Assembly: GCA_002163005.1 (NCBI GenBank)
Contig: MAAF01000076.1
Span: 25,643 to 89,642, forward strand
Length of the DNA: 64,000 nucleotides
Source of the DNA: Colwellia psychrerythraea
GTDB taxonomy: Bacteria > Pseudomonadota > Gammaproteobacteria > Enterobacterales > Alteromonadaceae
Direction: 5' to 3'
Shown in pieces: positions 18,062 through 25,928 of this stretch. The notes below the pieces were generated by a model. The model did no database searches. It was not told the origin of the DNA and was given only the letters and a program-made list of their open reading frames with translations. The translations under genes and the position numbers were made by a program. The first letter of the stretch is position 1; each line of letters starts with the position of its first letter.

Positions 18062-18718
18062 CTACTTACTAAAAGCGAGAACATATTTTACCAGCTTATT
18101 GATACCTACTGCCGCTTCACTGATCGATTCAGCCAGCATATAGGCTGGTGTTGTCACTATTTTATGTGCTTCATCAACGACTACATCAGCAACATCACAA
18201 TCGATATGAATTAAACCTTTGGCAGCAATTAATTTAGCAGTCGCATTATCTTTGCCAATAGTTCCTTTCACGCCTGCTGGATAAATCAGCGGTAGTAAAG
18301 CAGGCGCTATACACATAAAACCTGCTGGCTTTTCTACCTTAGCAAAAGCTTTAGCTGCGGTTAATACTTGCTCGTTAACACTATAGTTATCATTGTCTAA
18401 AGCAAAGCTACTTAAATTCTTTGCCGCGCCAAAACCACCAACAAAGATGATGGCATCAAACTCTTTTTCATTCAGTTCTATCAAATCTTCTACATCGCCA
18501 CGACCAATGCGCGCCGCTTCAACCAATACATTACGGCTTTCATCTTCGCTCACTTCACCCGTAAGGTGATTAATAACATGGTGCTGAGCTATATTTGGCG
18601 CAAAACAACGATAAGTGGCGCCCTGCTGGGCTATCGCTAATAAGGTAATGACTGCTTCTTGAATTTCACTGCCATCATAAACACCACAACCACTAAGAAT
18701 AACCGCTATATTTTTCAT
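18062..18718 (-). CDS. elbB: ElbB-type DJ-1/PfpI family glyoxalase
   Basis: 218 aa, the normal family length. Starts KNIAVILSGCGVYDGSEIQE and carries the conserved blocks ARIGRGDV, GGFGAAKNLSSFA and the nucleophile elbow GFMCIAPAL with the catalytic-type Cys. E. coli ElbB has glyoxalase activity in vitro and was linked to isoprenoid synthesis; its in vivo role is unclear. It sits between an MFS exporter (20 bp) and the GH3 gene (12 bp), so it belongs to the mocR-led operon. Confidence 0.93.
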   Translation of the reverse strand: MKNIAVILSGCGVYDGSEIQEAVITLLAIAQQGATYRCFAPNIAQHHVINHLTGEVSEDESRNVLVEAARIGRGDVEDLIELNEKEFDAIIFVGGFGAAKNLSSFALDNDNYSVNEQVLTAAKAFAKVEKPAGFMCIAPALLPLIYPAGVKGTIGKDNATAKLIAAKGLIHIDCDVADVVVDEAHKIVTTPAYMLAESISEAAVGINKLVKYVLAFSK

Positions 18719-18738
18719 TTTTAATCCTTTCTTTCTAG

Positions 18739-20022
18739 CTATTTTTTATTGCTAAACCATACCATTAGCTGACAGCATAATACTACCAACACAGCAAAGA
18801 ACATTAACAAGGCAAACGGCTTAGCGCTGCCATCATAAAAGAACGCTAAAATAGGCCCCGCAAGCGCGCCAATTCCCCAGCGAAGGGTACCAATAACCGC
18901 CGTTACTGTTCCTGAATGCGCGGGGAATTTAGTTAGAATTAAGGCATCGCTATTTACCGCTATCATGGAAATACTGCCCATTAGCGGAAAAATAGCCACC
19001 ACCGTATAGATTAACGATAATTCAAATACATTCACCAGCATCAATGCTGTTGCAGCCATTGTTGCTAGGGTTAAGCCAAACCGTAACATTGCCCTTGAAC
19101 CTTTACGTACTACAAAACGGGTATTGGTAAAATGTGCCGTCATTAACGCTAAAATATTTAAAGCAAACAACAAGCTAAAAGTATATTCTGACACATCAAA
19201 AATAGTTAAATAGACAAAAGGAATCGCGGTAATGTAAGCGAAAAAAGCCAATGAGATCATCATTGATGAAATGATATCTAGTCGGGCTTCCGCATTGCTC
19301 AGCACAATTTTGTAGCGCTGTATAAAGCTCATCTCTGTTTTTTTAACAGCGGGCCCTTTTGGCAAAACCACATCACTCGAATTTGGTAGATAATAACTCA
19401 CCAGCAACAGTACAATGAGACTGTAAGCAGCTAATACATAAAAGATAAGTTGCCAACTGTGTGCCAATAACAACACACTGCCTATGCTCGGCGCTATCAT
19501 AGGTGCTAACATCATGATCATGCTGACATATGATAGCCCTTTCGCGGTATCCTTACCGTAATACTCACGCACTGCACCCGGAACAACGACTGTTGCGGCA
19601 CTGCTGACAAAAGCTTGAAAGAATCTAACGGTAAGAAATTGTTCTATATTACTCACAAAAGGTAATAGTAGACTGGCGATAAAAAATCCGCCGATACCCA
19701 GCAGAACAAGGGTTCGACGCGGGTGTTTATCTGCCATAGGACCAAACAATATTAAACCAAGCGCATAACCCAATAAATAAATGCTTAAGCTATTTTGCAC
19801 CATGCTCATGGGTGTATTTAAATACTCAGCTAGCGTAGGCATAGCGGGTAAATACATATCTACCGCTAAAGGGGAAACGGCTAATATTGAAGCTAATAGG
19901 GGTAATAATAACTTCAAAGGTACTTTAAGCTGCGCTGATGCTTCCGCCATATCACCATGCTTTATTGCTATATCAGTGTTTAGTACATTCTTACTTTGCT
20001 TGGCATTATCTGGCGCTGTCAT
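18739..20022 (-). CDS. Bcr/CflA-type MFS multidrug transporter
   Basis: 427 aa with about 12 membrane helices. After a 35-residue hydrophilic start, the block PLAVDMYLPAMPTLAEYLN (Bcr/CflA signature) opens TM1, and the MFS loop GPMADKHPRRTLVLLG follows TM2. RFFQAFVSSAATVVVPGAVREYY corresponds to the antiporter motif C region. Inner-membrane proton-driven drug exporter by family. Its ATG overlaps the mocR stop by 4 bp (ATGA), so the two are translationally coupled and the regulator probably controls it. Confidence 0.88.
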   Translation of the reverse strand: MTAPDNAKQSKNVLNTDIAIKHGDMAEASAQLKVPLKLLLPLLASILAVSPLAVDMYLPAMPTLAEYLNTPMSMVQNSLSIYLLGYALGLILFGPMADKHPRRTLVLLGIGGFFIASLLLPFVSNIEQFLTVRFFQAFVSSAATVVVPGAVREYYGKDTAKGLSYVSMIMMLAPMIAPSIGSVLLLAHSWQLIFYVLAAYSLIVLLLVSYYLPNSSDVVLPKGPAVKKTEMSFIQRYKIVLSNAEARLDIISSMMISLAFFAYITAIPFVYLTIFDVSEYTFSLLFALNILALMTAHFTNTRFVVRKGSRAMLRFGLTLATMAATALMLVNVFELSLIYTVVAIFPLMGSISMIAVNSDALILTKFPAHSGTVTAVIGTLRWGIGALAGPILAFFYDGSAKPFALLMFFAVLVVLCCQLMVWFSNKK

Positions 20023-21494
20023 TGTTTTTCCATCAGCTGTGCTGTTTTTTGTTTGCTCGTGAATTCGTACACTAATTTACCTAATACCTTAATGGCCATT
20101 TCAACATTTTCCCCCCATTGCACGCCATAACTTACCCGCATGTAATTTTGATACTTTCCTGACGGAGAAAATATTGCCCCTGGAGTAAAACTTACTCCTT
20201 GCGCCAATGCTTGTTGAAAAAACTCACCCGTTTTAACATGTGATTGACAACGTAACCAAAGCACACTGCCCCCTTGGGGTTTTGAAATGCACACTTCTTT
20301 AGGAAAGTGTTCAGCAATTAACGCCCGCATACGCTCACAGTTATATGCAAGGGTTTTACGCAAGACACAAAGGTGACGATCATAATCGCCACTTAGTAAG
20401 TACTCATTCAATGTCCATTGTTGCAACATAGATGTTGAACTTGATTGTGCTCTTTTTATTCGTTTCGCCTGCTCTTCAAACTTACCAGGCAATAGCCAAC
20501 CAATGCGATAGCCTGGTGCCGCTGTTTTGGAAAATGAAGAACACGTCATCACCAGTCCTTTTTCAGAATACAACTGCGCAGGTTTTGGTTTGTTATCGGT
20601 AAAGTATATTTCGCTATAAACCTCATCTTCAATTAATGGAATATCATGTTGCTCTAATAGCGAAACCATCGCTTGGCGTTGTTCATCAGTTTTCATTGAA
20701 CCTAACGGATTGTTTATCGCCGTTGAAAATAAACAGGCAGTAATGTCATGCTGATTAATAGCCTCGGCTAAATCTTCGACACAAACACCGTCTTCTGTAC
20801 AGGTATAAACTTCAAGTGCTTTCATACCTAATGTTTCAATCAATTCGATCATGCCAAAAAAGCACGGCGATTCAATCGCAATAATATCACCGCGGTTGGC
20901 GACACATTGCAGCGCAATGGAGAGTGCTTCTTGCGCGCCATTGGTGATGACAATGTCGTCTGGATTTGTCTCAACACCTTGGTCTTGATAGCGAAATGCC
21001 AGTTGCATGCGTAATTTGGCATCGCCAGTTACTGGGCCATAGCTTACCGCCTTTTCTGATACTTTACTTAAGACTGAGCGCATCAGTCTGGCAAGGGTTT
21101 TATCGGGCGGATGTGCTTGAATAGGATTTGAGATCCCCAAGGCTACAGTATTAGGTAAATGCACCGCCGCATGAACTTGTTCAATCATACTGCGACCTTG
21201 CACTTCCACAGGATCACACTGCGCCCACTTTGCAGGTCTTGGCTTAAGCGTGCGTGCTTGCATTGCCTGCAAGTAGTAACCTGATTGTGGCTTTGCACAG
21301 ACTTGTCCTTGTCGCTCTAATTCAATATAAGCCTGCTTAACCGTTGGTACACTTATATCAAACTGGCTACTTAGTTTACGTAAACTAGGTAGCTTATCCC
21401 CTGGGTGTAACGCACCTATTTTTTTTTGGTGTTCAATAAAATCAATTACTTGTTGATACAAATATGCCGAAGAACTTTTATCTAATAATTTCAT
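20019..21494 (-). CDS. MocR-type regulator (GntR winged helix fused to PLP aminotransferase)
   Basis: 491 aa. The N-terminal GntR winged helix (about 1-75) has KLPSLRKLSSQFDISVPTVKQAYIELERQG. A linker leads to a fold-type I aminotransferase domain with ITNGAQEALSIALQ, NNPLGSMK, EDEVYSEIYF and the PLP-lysine motif SSFSKTAAPGYRIGWL. MocR proteins sense an amine or amino acid via PLP and usually regulate a divergent gene. Here the divergent gene is a DMT transporter, and the intergenic region has a direct repeat typical of the class. It is the first gene of mocR-MFS-elbB-GH3. Confidence 0.93.
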   Translation of the reverse strand: MKLLDKSSSAYLYQQVIDFIEHQKKIGALHPGDKLPSLRKLSSQFDISVPTVKQAYIELERQGQVCAKPQSGYYLQAMQARTLKPRPAKWAQCDPVEVQGRSMIEQVHAAVHLPNTVALGISNPIQAHPPDKTLARLMRSVLSKVSEKAVSYGPVTGDAKLRMQLAFRYQDQGVETNPDDIVITNGAQEALSIALQCVANRGDIIAIESPCFFGMIELIETLGMKALEVYTCTEDGVCVEDLAEAINQHDITACLFSTAINNPLGSMKTDEQRQAMVSLLEQHDIPLIEDEVYSEIYFTDNKPKPAQLYSEKGLVMTCSSFSKTAAPGYRIGWLLPGKFEEQAKRIKRAQSSSTSMLQQWTLNEYLLSGDYDRHLCVLRKTLAYNCERMRALIAEHFPKEVCISKPQGGSVLWLRCQSHVKTGEFFQQALAQGVSFTPGAIFSPSGKYQNYMRVSYGVQWGENVEMAIKVLGKLVYEFTSKQKTAQLMEKQ

Positions 21495-21521
21495 TTTTAT
21501 GGCCTTTCTACCAACAACAAC

Positions 21522-21557
21522 TGTATAGGTTACATTTTCATATTTTTGTATATGTTA
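21522..21557. promoter_or_regulatory. Direct repeat TGTATAKGTTA, candidate MocR operator
   Basis: TGTATAGGTTA (21522-21532) and TGTATATGTTA (21547-21557) are in the same orientation, 25 bp start to start, 28 bp upstream of mocR and about 115 bp upstream of the DMT gene. Characterised MocR proteins (GabR, PdxR types) bind direct repeats between divergent genes. The sequence is seen; the function is inferred. Confidence 0.5.
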
Positions 21558-21673
21558 TTAAATCAAAATATCATTACAATGTCACGCTTATCCTCTTAAC
21601 CCCTTCCGCATAAAGAAGTGACTACTTTTTTATACGGATTAGAATAAGTCCTACTTATGGAGTGGCAAAGTTA

Positions 21674-22603
21674 ATGAACAATACTCTTTTATACCTAATT
21701 ACCGTCCTAATCTGGGGATCAACTTGGATAGCTATTAATTACCAATTAGGTGATGTCGCGGCTGAAGTATCTCTTGTTTATCGATTTGGATTAGCTGCTT
21801 TATGCATGTTCGCTTACTGTCGCTTCAAGAAATTACCGTTGGAGTTTTCCGCCAAACAACATGTGCAACTCTTTGCTTTTGGTTTAACTCTGTTCGGCTT
21901 TAATTATTATTTACTTTATAACGCACAGGCCCATATTAATTCAGCATTAACCAGTATTGCTTTCTCCACGTTGATGATGGTGAATATTCTCAATGCACGT
22001 GTTTGGTTTAAAACTCGCATTTCAAGCCAAGTTTATTACGGTGGCGCACTTGGCTTAATGGGTATTGTTACCTTGTTTTGGCCACAAATAAGTAATGTGC
22101 ATTTTGGTGACAGTACTTTACTGGGCTTAGGTTTGTGTCTAATTGGCGTATTCTTCGCGTCTACCGGCAACATGATATCTATCAAAAATCAGCACGACAA
22201 AATGCCCGTACTACCCGCCACGGCTTGGGGCATGATGTACGGCAGCCTATTTATGTTCGTTGTTGCGATTGTTCAGGGGCAAACTTTTAACTTTTCTTAT
22301 ACCTTTGAGTACATCAGCTCATTGTTGTATTTATCAATATTCGGTTCTGTTATTGCTTTTGGTTGTTATTTAACCTTATTAGCTCGTATCGGTGCACATA
22401 AGGCCTCTTACGCCACGATTATGTTTCCCGCAGTCGCTGTGGTTATCTCAAGCTTTTTCGAAGGTTTTATCTGGGATAGTTATACATTTATTGGCTTAAG
22501 TTTGATGTTAGCAGGTAACTTAGTAGTACTCGCCAAACCAGGTATGCTAAAACGTTTCAACTCTACGAGTTTAAAACAGGTGAACTGTAGTGATGCAAAA
22601 TAA
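21674..22603 (+). CDS. EamA/DMT-family transporter
   Basis: 309 aa from the ATG at 21674, with GGAG 11 bp upstream; the GTG at 21662 overlaps that site and is rejected. Ten predicted helices in two EamA repeats: about 1-135 (LIWGSTWIAINYQLGDVAAEVSLVYRFG) and about 146-285 (GNMISIKN ... YASIMFP-like KASYATIMFPAVAVV). It probably exports an amino acid or small metabolite across the inner membrane. Divergent from mocR; the shared region suggests it is the regulator's target. Confidence 0.88.
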   Translation: MNNTLLYLITVLIWGSTWIAINYQLGDVAAEVSLVYRFGLAALCMFAYCRFKKLPLEFSAKQHVQLFAFGLTLFGFNYYLLYNAQAHINSALTSIAFSTLMMVNILNARVWFKTRISSQVYYGGALGLMGIVTLFWPQISNVHFGDSTLLGLGLCLIGVFFASTGNMISIKNQHDKMPVLPATAWGMMYGSLFMFVVAIVQGQTFNFSYTFEYISSLLYLSIFGSVIAFGCYLTLLARIGAHKASYATIMFPAVAVVISSFFEGFIWDSYTFIGLSLMLAGNLVVLAKPGMLKRFNSTSLKQVNCSDAK

Positions 22604-22631
22604 ATTTGCTTAAATTAATCGCGTTAGCCAT

Positions 22632-22660
22632 GTTAAAGCAAAGCACAAACTTGCTATAAT
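22632..22660 (+). promoter_or_regulatory. Probable fbp promoter
   Basis: A perfect -10 TATAAT (22655-22660) with an extended TGC just before it; GTTAAA 17 bp upstream is a poor -35. It lies 62 bp upstream of the fbp start. Confidence 0.5.
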
Positions 22661-22721
22661 AATGACAGACTAAACTAATTCAAACTTAGCCAACCAACTT
22701 TAAAGTAATTTAGGTAACCTA

Positions 22722-23690
22722 ATGCAACGACTAGCCCCAGCTTTACGTCAAGACAATGTACCTCTTGATTTAATTTCATTAATAAAAACTATTTTAGCGG
22801 CCACGAAAGAGATTTCGTTTCGTGTTAGCCAAGGCCACTTAGGTGACGTGATGGGCTCAACCCTTGATGAAAACATTCAAGGCGAAGTTCAGAAACAATT
22901 AGATGTGGTTGCCAATGAGTTATTCAAAGATATTTTACTTGAGTCTGGTTTCGTTAAAGCTATTTCATCAGAAGAAGAAGATCACTCAGTTGCTGGTGAT
23001 GAAAATGGAAAATATATTGTTTCTTTTGATCCCCTCGATGGTAGCTCAAACATAGACATCAATTCATTGATTGGTACTATTTTTTCTATTCATGAAGCGC
23101 CTAAAGATATTGCTGCTGGTGATGATGACATGTTCAAGCAAGCCGGTGACAAGCAAGTATGTGCTGGTTATGTGCTTTATGGTCCATCAACTATGTTAGT
23201 GATGACTACAGGCAGCGGTACGCACTTTTATGTATTAGATAGAACTCATGGCGGTTACCTTTTGGTAGAGCGCAATGTACAAGTCCCTACCGATACGCAA
23301 GAGTTTGCCATCAATATGTCTAACCAGCGCTTTTGGCAAGCACCTATGCAAAATTACATTGGTGATTTACTTGCCGGTGATACTGGCCCACGCGAGAAAA
23401 ACTTTAATATGCGTTGGATAGCTGCCATGGTAGGTGATATTCATCGTGTTTTATGTCGTGGTGGTATTTTCACTTACCCTGCCGATAGCAGAAAGCCTGA
23501 GCAACCATACAAACTACGTTTAATGTATGAAGCTAACCCAATGGCATTTTTACTTGAGCAAGCGGGTGGTTTAGCCATGACCAGTGAAGGTCGTATTATG
23601 GATATAGAACCAGATAGCATCCATCAACGTGTTGAAGTTATTATGGGCTCTAAGAATGAAGTTGAGAAATGCTTAAGCTACTATAAGTAA
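22722..23690 (+). CDS. fbp: Fructose-1,6-bisphosphatase class I
   Basis: Hydrolyses fructose-1,6-bisphosphate to fructose-6-phosphate, the irreversible late step of gluconeogenesis, in the cytosol. 322 aa, full length. The metal-site signature [14 protein letters not shown] is at about residues 103-116, after the acidic SSEEEDH segment; [18 protein letters not shown] and [20 protein letters not shown] form the C-terminal substrate site. Monocistronic, ended by a strong terminator. With pckA it supplies both key gluconeogenic enzymes in this window. Confidence 0.97.
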   Translation: MQRLAPALRQDNVPLDLISLIKTILAATKEISFRVSQGHLGDVMGSTLDENIQGEVQKQLDVVANELFKDILLESGFVKAISSEEEDHSVAGDENGKYIVSFDPLDGSSNIDINSLIGTIFSIHEAPKDIAAGDDDMFKQAGDKQVCAGYVLYGPSTMLVMTTGSGTHFYVLDRTHGGYLLVERNVQVPTDTQEFAINMSNQRFWQAPMQNYIGDLLAGDTGPREKNFNMRWIAAMVGDIHRVLCRGGIFTYPADSRKPEQPYKLRLMYEANPMAFLLEQAGGLAMTSEGRIMDIEPDSIHQRVEVIMGSKNEVEKCLSYYK

Positions 23691-23714
23691 GGTTTACAGA
23701 GAAATAAGATTAAT

Positions 23715-23751
23715 AAAAAAGGCTTATTGTTTTAAACAATAAGCCTTTTTT
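23715..23751. terminator. Bidirectional terminator between fbp and the DUF945 gene
   Basis: AAAAAAGGCTTATTGTTT (from 23715) pairs perfectly with its complement ending TTTTTT at 23751 around a very short loop. T-runs on both strands fit the convergent genes. Confidence 0.88.
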
Positions 23752-23792
23752 ATATTTATTAGCCAAGCTCAGTTTAGTATGTTCTTGAAAAG

Positions 23793-25082
23793 CTATAACT
23801 GAAACGCTTTTCCATTAACAGTTAGTTGACTTTGGACATATTTGGCTTCAACAGTAATTTCATTATCTTGGCGGGTTAAGTAACCTTGTTTAACAAAGTT
23901 ATCCACCATAGAAGCCATACCTAATTTACTTAGGAATGCCATAGGTACTTTACCTTTAGCATCGGCTTCTAAAGCCTTAATTAAGGCCATTGAATTCAAA
24001 TTAGCACTATCAAATAAATATTTATTGATAGTAAAATTAAATTCACTCGCGATCTTCCCTTCATCAGTAACAACACTTAGATCTGTTATTTTCAAATTGG
24101 GATCTTTGGCGAGGATTTTTTCTGCAACTGTTGATAGCGCTTTTAGGCTTTCTTCAGAGTCATATTCACCTGAAGCATTAACGGACAAGTTAGCCATAGC
24201 CGTATTTAACTCTTGCAAAGCATGGACGTCAATATTAGCTAACAGTATCGCTACGTTCGGCTCTTTAAAATATTGTCCTGAAGCGCTAATTTCTTTCGCT
24301 TGATAGTTTAACGCAAGCGCTAATAAATCATTTTCTAATGAAACCTCACTAGTTAAAACGGCTCCATCTAGAGAAAAAACTTTACTGTTATCGTTATAAA
24401 CATTAATCCCTGCAACTGTAAAAGTGGCATCGCCTGTTAGGATTGCCGTTCCTGCAAGATAATCACCGCTAACAACTTTTTGCTTAGTAGACATATCGAC
24501 AGCGCCAATGACCAGGCGTTCATCCTGTCCTTTAACATCAAGACCTTCCCAAGAAAAATCGCCAATGATATGCTCATTATTAATTAAGGTAAATTGGGCT
24601 GAAGATGGCTCAGAGACAATTACGCTATCAACATCTTGATAAGTTATTTTATCAGTATCAATGAAGGTGGTAACTTCTTTACTAAAGCTCAGTAATGCAC
24701 CGACATGCAGTTTTTCGTTAATAATATCAACTATGCTTTCATCTAGTTCAAGCGCTGAGAACTTGAATTTTACCGCTGAATAGCCTAAGCCCAAATGCCA
24801 ATTTTTCTCTGTAATGATTACAGGGCCAAAAGAGATATTTTCTTCTACGATAATAGTCACCTCATTGATGCTATTATCTTCTAAGGCTATTTTCATTTCT
24901 GACACGACATCAGCGCCGAACCAACCACTGCTATATTGACTGGTTGTTAAGGTGATGCCATCCGTTTCATTAAGTGTTGCAAGTACTCGTTGACGTTCTG
25001 TTTCAACCATAGAGCCAATAAATTTTGGCGCAATTAGCAAACTAACTAAGATTAAAACTATAGCGATATATATTTTGTTCAT
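23793..25082 (-). CDS. DUF945 (YdgA-type) envelope protein
   Basis: 429 aa. An N-terminal membrane anchor or signal (about 3-19) is followed by a beta-rich extracytoplasmic region. The N-terminal block RQRVLATLNETDGITLTTSQYSSGWFGADV resembles the conserved start of DUF945/YdgA. The C-terminus MASMVDNFVKQGYLTRQDNEITVEAKYVQSQLTVNG is also typical. No catalytic motif seen; function unknown in the family. It lies 47 bp downstream of rlmB, so probably the last gene of the motX-rnr-rlmB run. Confidence 0.75.
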   Translation of the reverse strand: MNKIYIAIVLILVSLLIAPKFIGSMVETERQRVLATLNETDGITLTTSQYSSGWFGADVVSEMKIALEDNSINEVTIIVEENISFGPVIITEKNWHLGLGYSAVKFKFSALELDESIVDIINEKLHVGALLSFSKEVTTFIDTDKITYQDVDSVIVSEPSSAQFTLINNEHIIGDFSWEGLDVKGQDERLVIGAVDMSTKQKVVSGDYLAGTAILTGDATFTVAGINVYNDNSKVFSLDGAVLTSEVSLENDLLALALNYQAKEISASGQYFKEPNVAILLANIDVHALQELNTAMANLSVNASGEYDSEESLKALSTVAEKILAKDPNLKITDLSVVTDEGKIASEFNFTINKYLFDSANLNSMALIKALEADAKGKVPMAFLSKLGMASMVDNFVKQGYLTRQDNEITVEAKYVQSQLTVNGKAFQL

Positions 25083-25129
25083 TTTTTAAATTCCCTTTTA
25101 AAATAACTTTTAAGTTCAATTCTCCATTA

Positions 25130-25885
25130 TCAAATTGAACGTTGGCGTACCATTTCAAACAAACAGATGCCAGTTGCCACTGATACATTCAAACTCGAAA
25201 CACTACCTGCCATCGGTAGCTTCACTAGTTGATCACAGTTTTCACGGGTTAATCGGCGCATGCCTTTACCTTCGGCGCCCATAACAAGTGCCATAGGTCC
25301 AGAAAGTTTTACATCATACAAACAAGTATCTGTCTCTCCTGCTGTACCAACAATCCATACACCTTGCTTTTGAAGCTGCTTCATCGTTCTTGATAAATTA
25401 GTTACTTGTACTAAAGGCACGCTTTCAACTGCCCCTACAGCAACTTTGCGAACGGTAGGCGTAATTTGTGCGGCATTATCTTTTGGTACGATAATAGCTT
25501 GTACGCCTGCAGCATCAGCATTACGCAAACAAGCACCTAGATTATGTGGGTCAGTGACACCATCTAAAATAAGAAAAAATGGTGCGATTGATTTTTTTTC
25601 TGCAGCGAGGATTATGTCGTCTAAGTCATTTTCTGTATAATTTTTACCCGGTCTTACACGTGCAACTACACCTTGGTGTTGCTCTCCTTCACTTTTTTCG
25701 TCAAGCACTTTACGACTTGCTAATTGCGTACCGATACCGTATTTTCGTGATAAATTAATGATTGGCATCATGCGATCATCTTCACGACCTTTTAATAGCC
25801 ATATTTCAATAAAACGCTCGGGTGCTACGTTAATTAAGGCATTAACTGCATGAATACCAAAAACTAACTCTTCATTTTTTGCCAT
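25130..25885 (-). CDS. rlmB: 23S rRNA (guanosine-2'-O)-methyltransferase RlmB
   Basis: SPOUT-class enzyme that 2'-O-methylates G2251 of 23S rRNA. 251 aa. The small N-terminal substrate-binding domain begins [10 protein letters not shown]. The knotted C-terminal domain carries [22 protein letters not shown] (motif 1), [19 protein letters not shown] (motif 2) and [21 protein letters not shown] (motif 3), all intact. It follows rnr by 43 bp, the standard gammaproteobacterial arrangement. Confidence 0.96.
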   Translation of the reverse strand: MAKNEELVFGIHAVNALINVAPERFIEIWLLKGREDDRMMPIINLSRKYGIGTQLASRKVLDEKSEGEQHQGVVARVRPGKNYTENDLDDIILAAEKKSIAPFFLILDGVTDPHNLGACLRNADAAGVQAIIVPKDNAAQITPTVRKVAVGAVESVPLVQVTNLSRTMKQLQKQGVWIVGTAGETDTCLYDVKLSGPMALVMGAEGKGMRRLTRENCDQLVKLPMAGSVSSLNVSVATGICLFEMVRQRSI

Positions 25886-25928
25886 GATCTTTCTCTGTCT
25901 CTAAATTAATAACCTGAGTGATAAGGAT

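Noticed and set aside
21662..21674. GTG start four codons upstream of the DMT transporter ATG
   Set aside because: It overlaps the GGAG ribosome-binding site that is well placed for the ATG at 21674.
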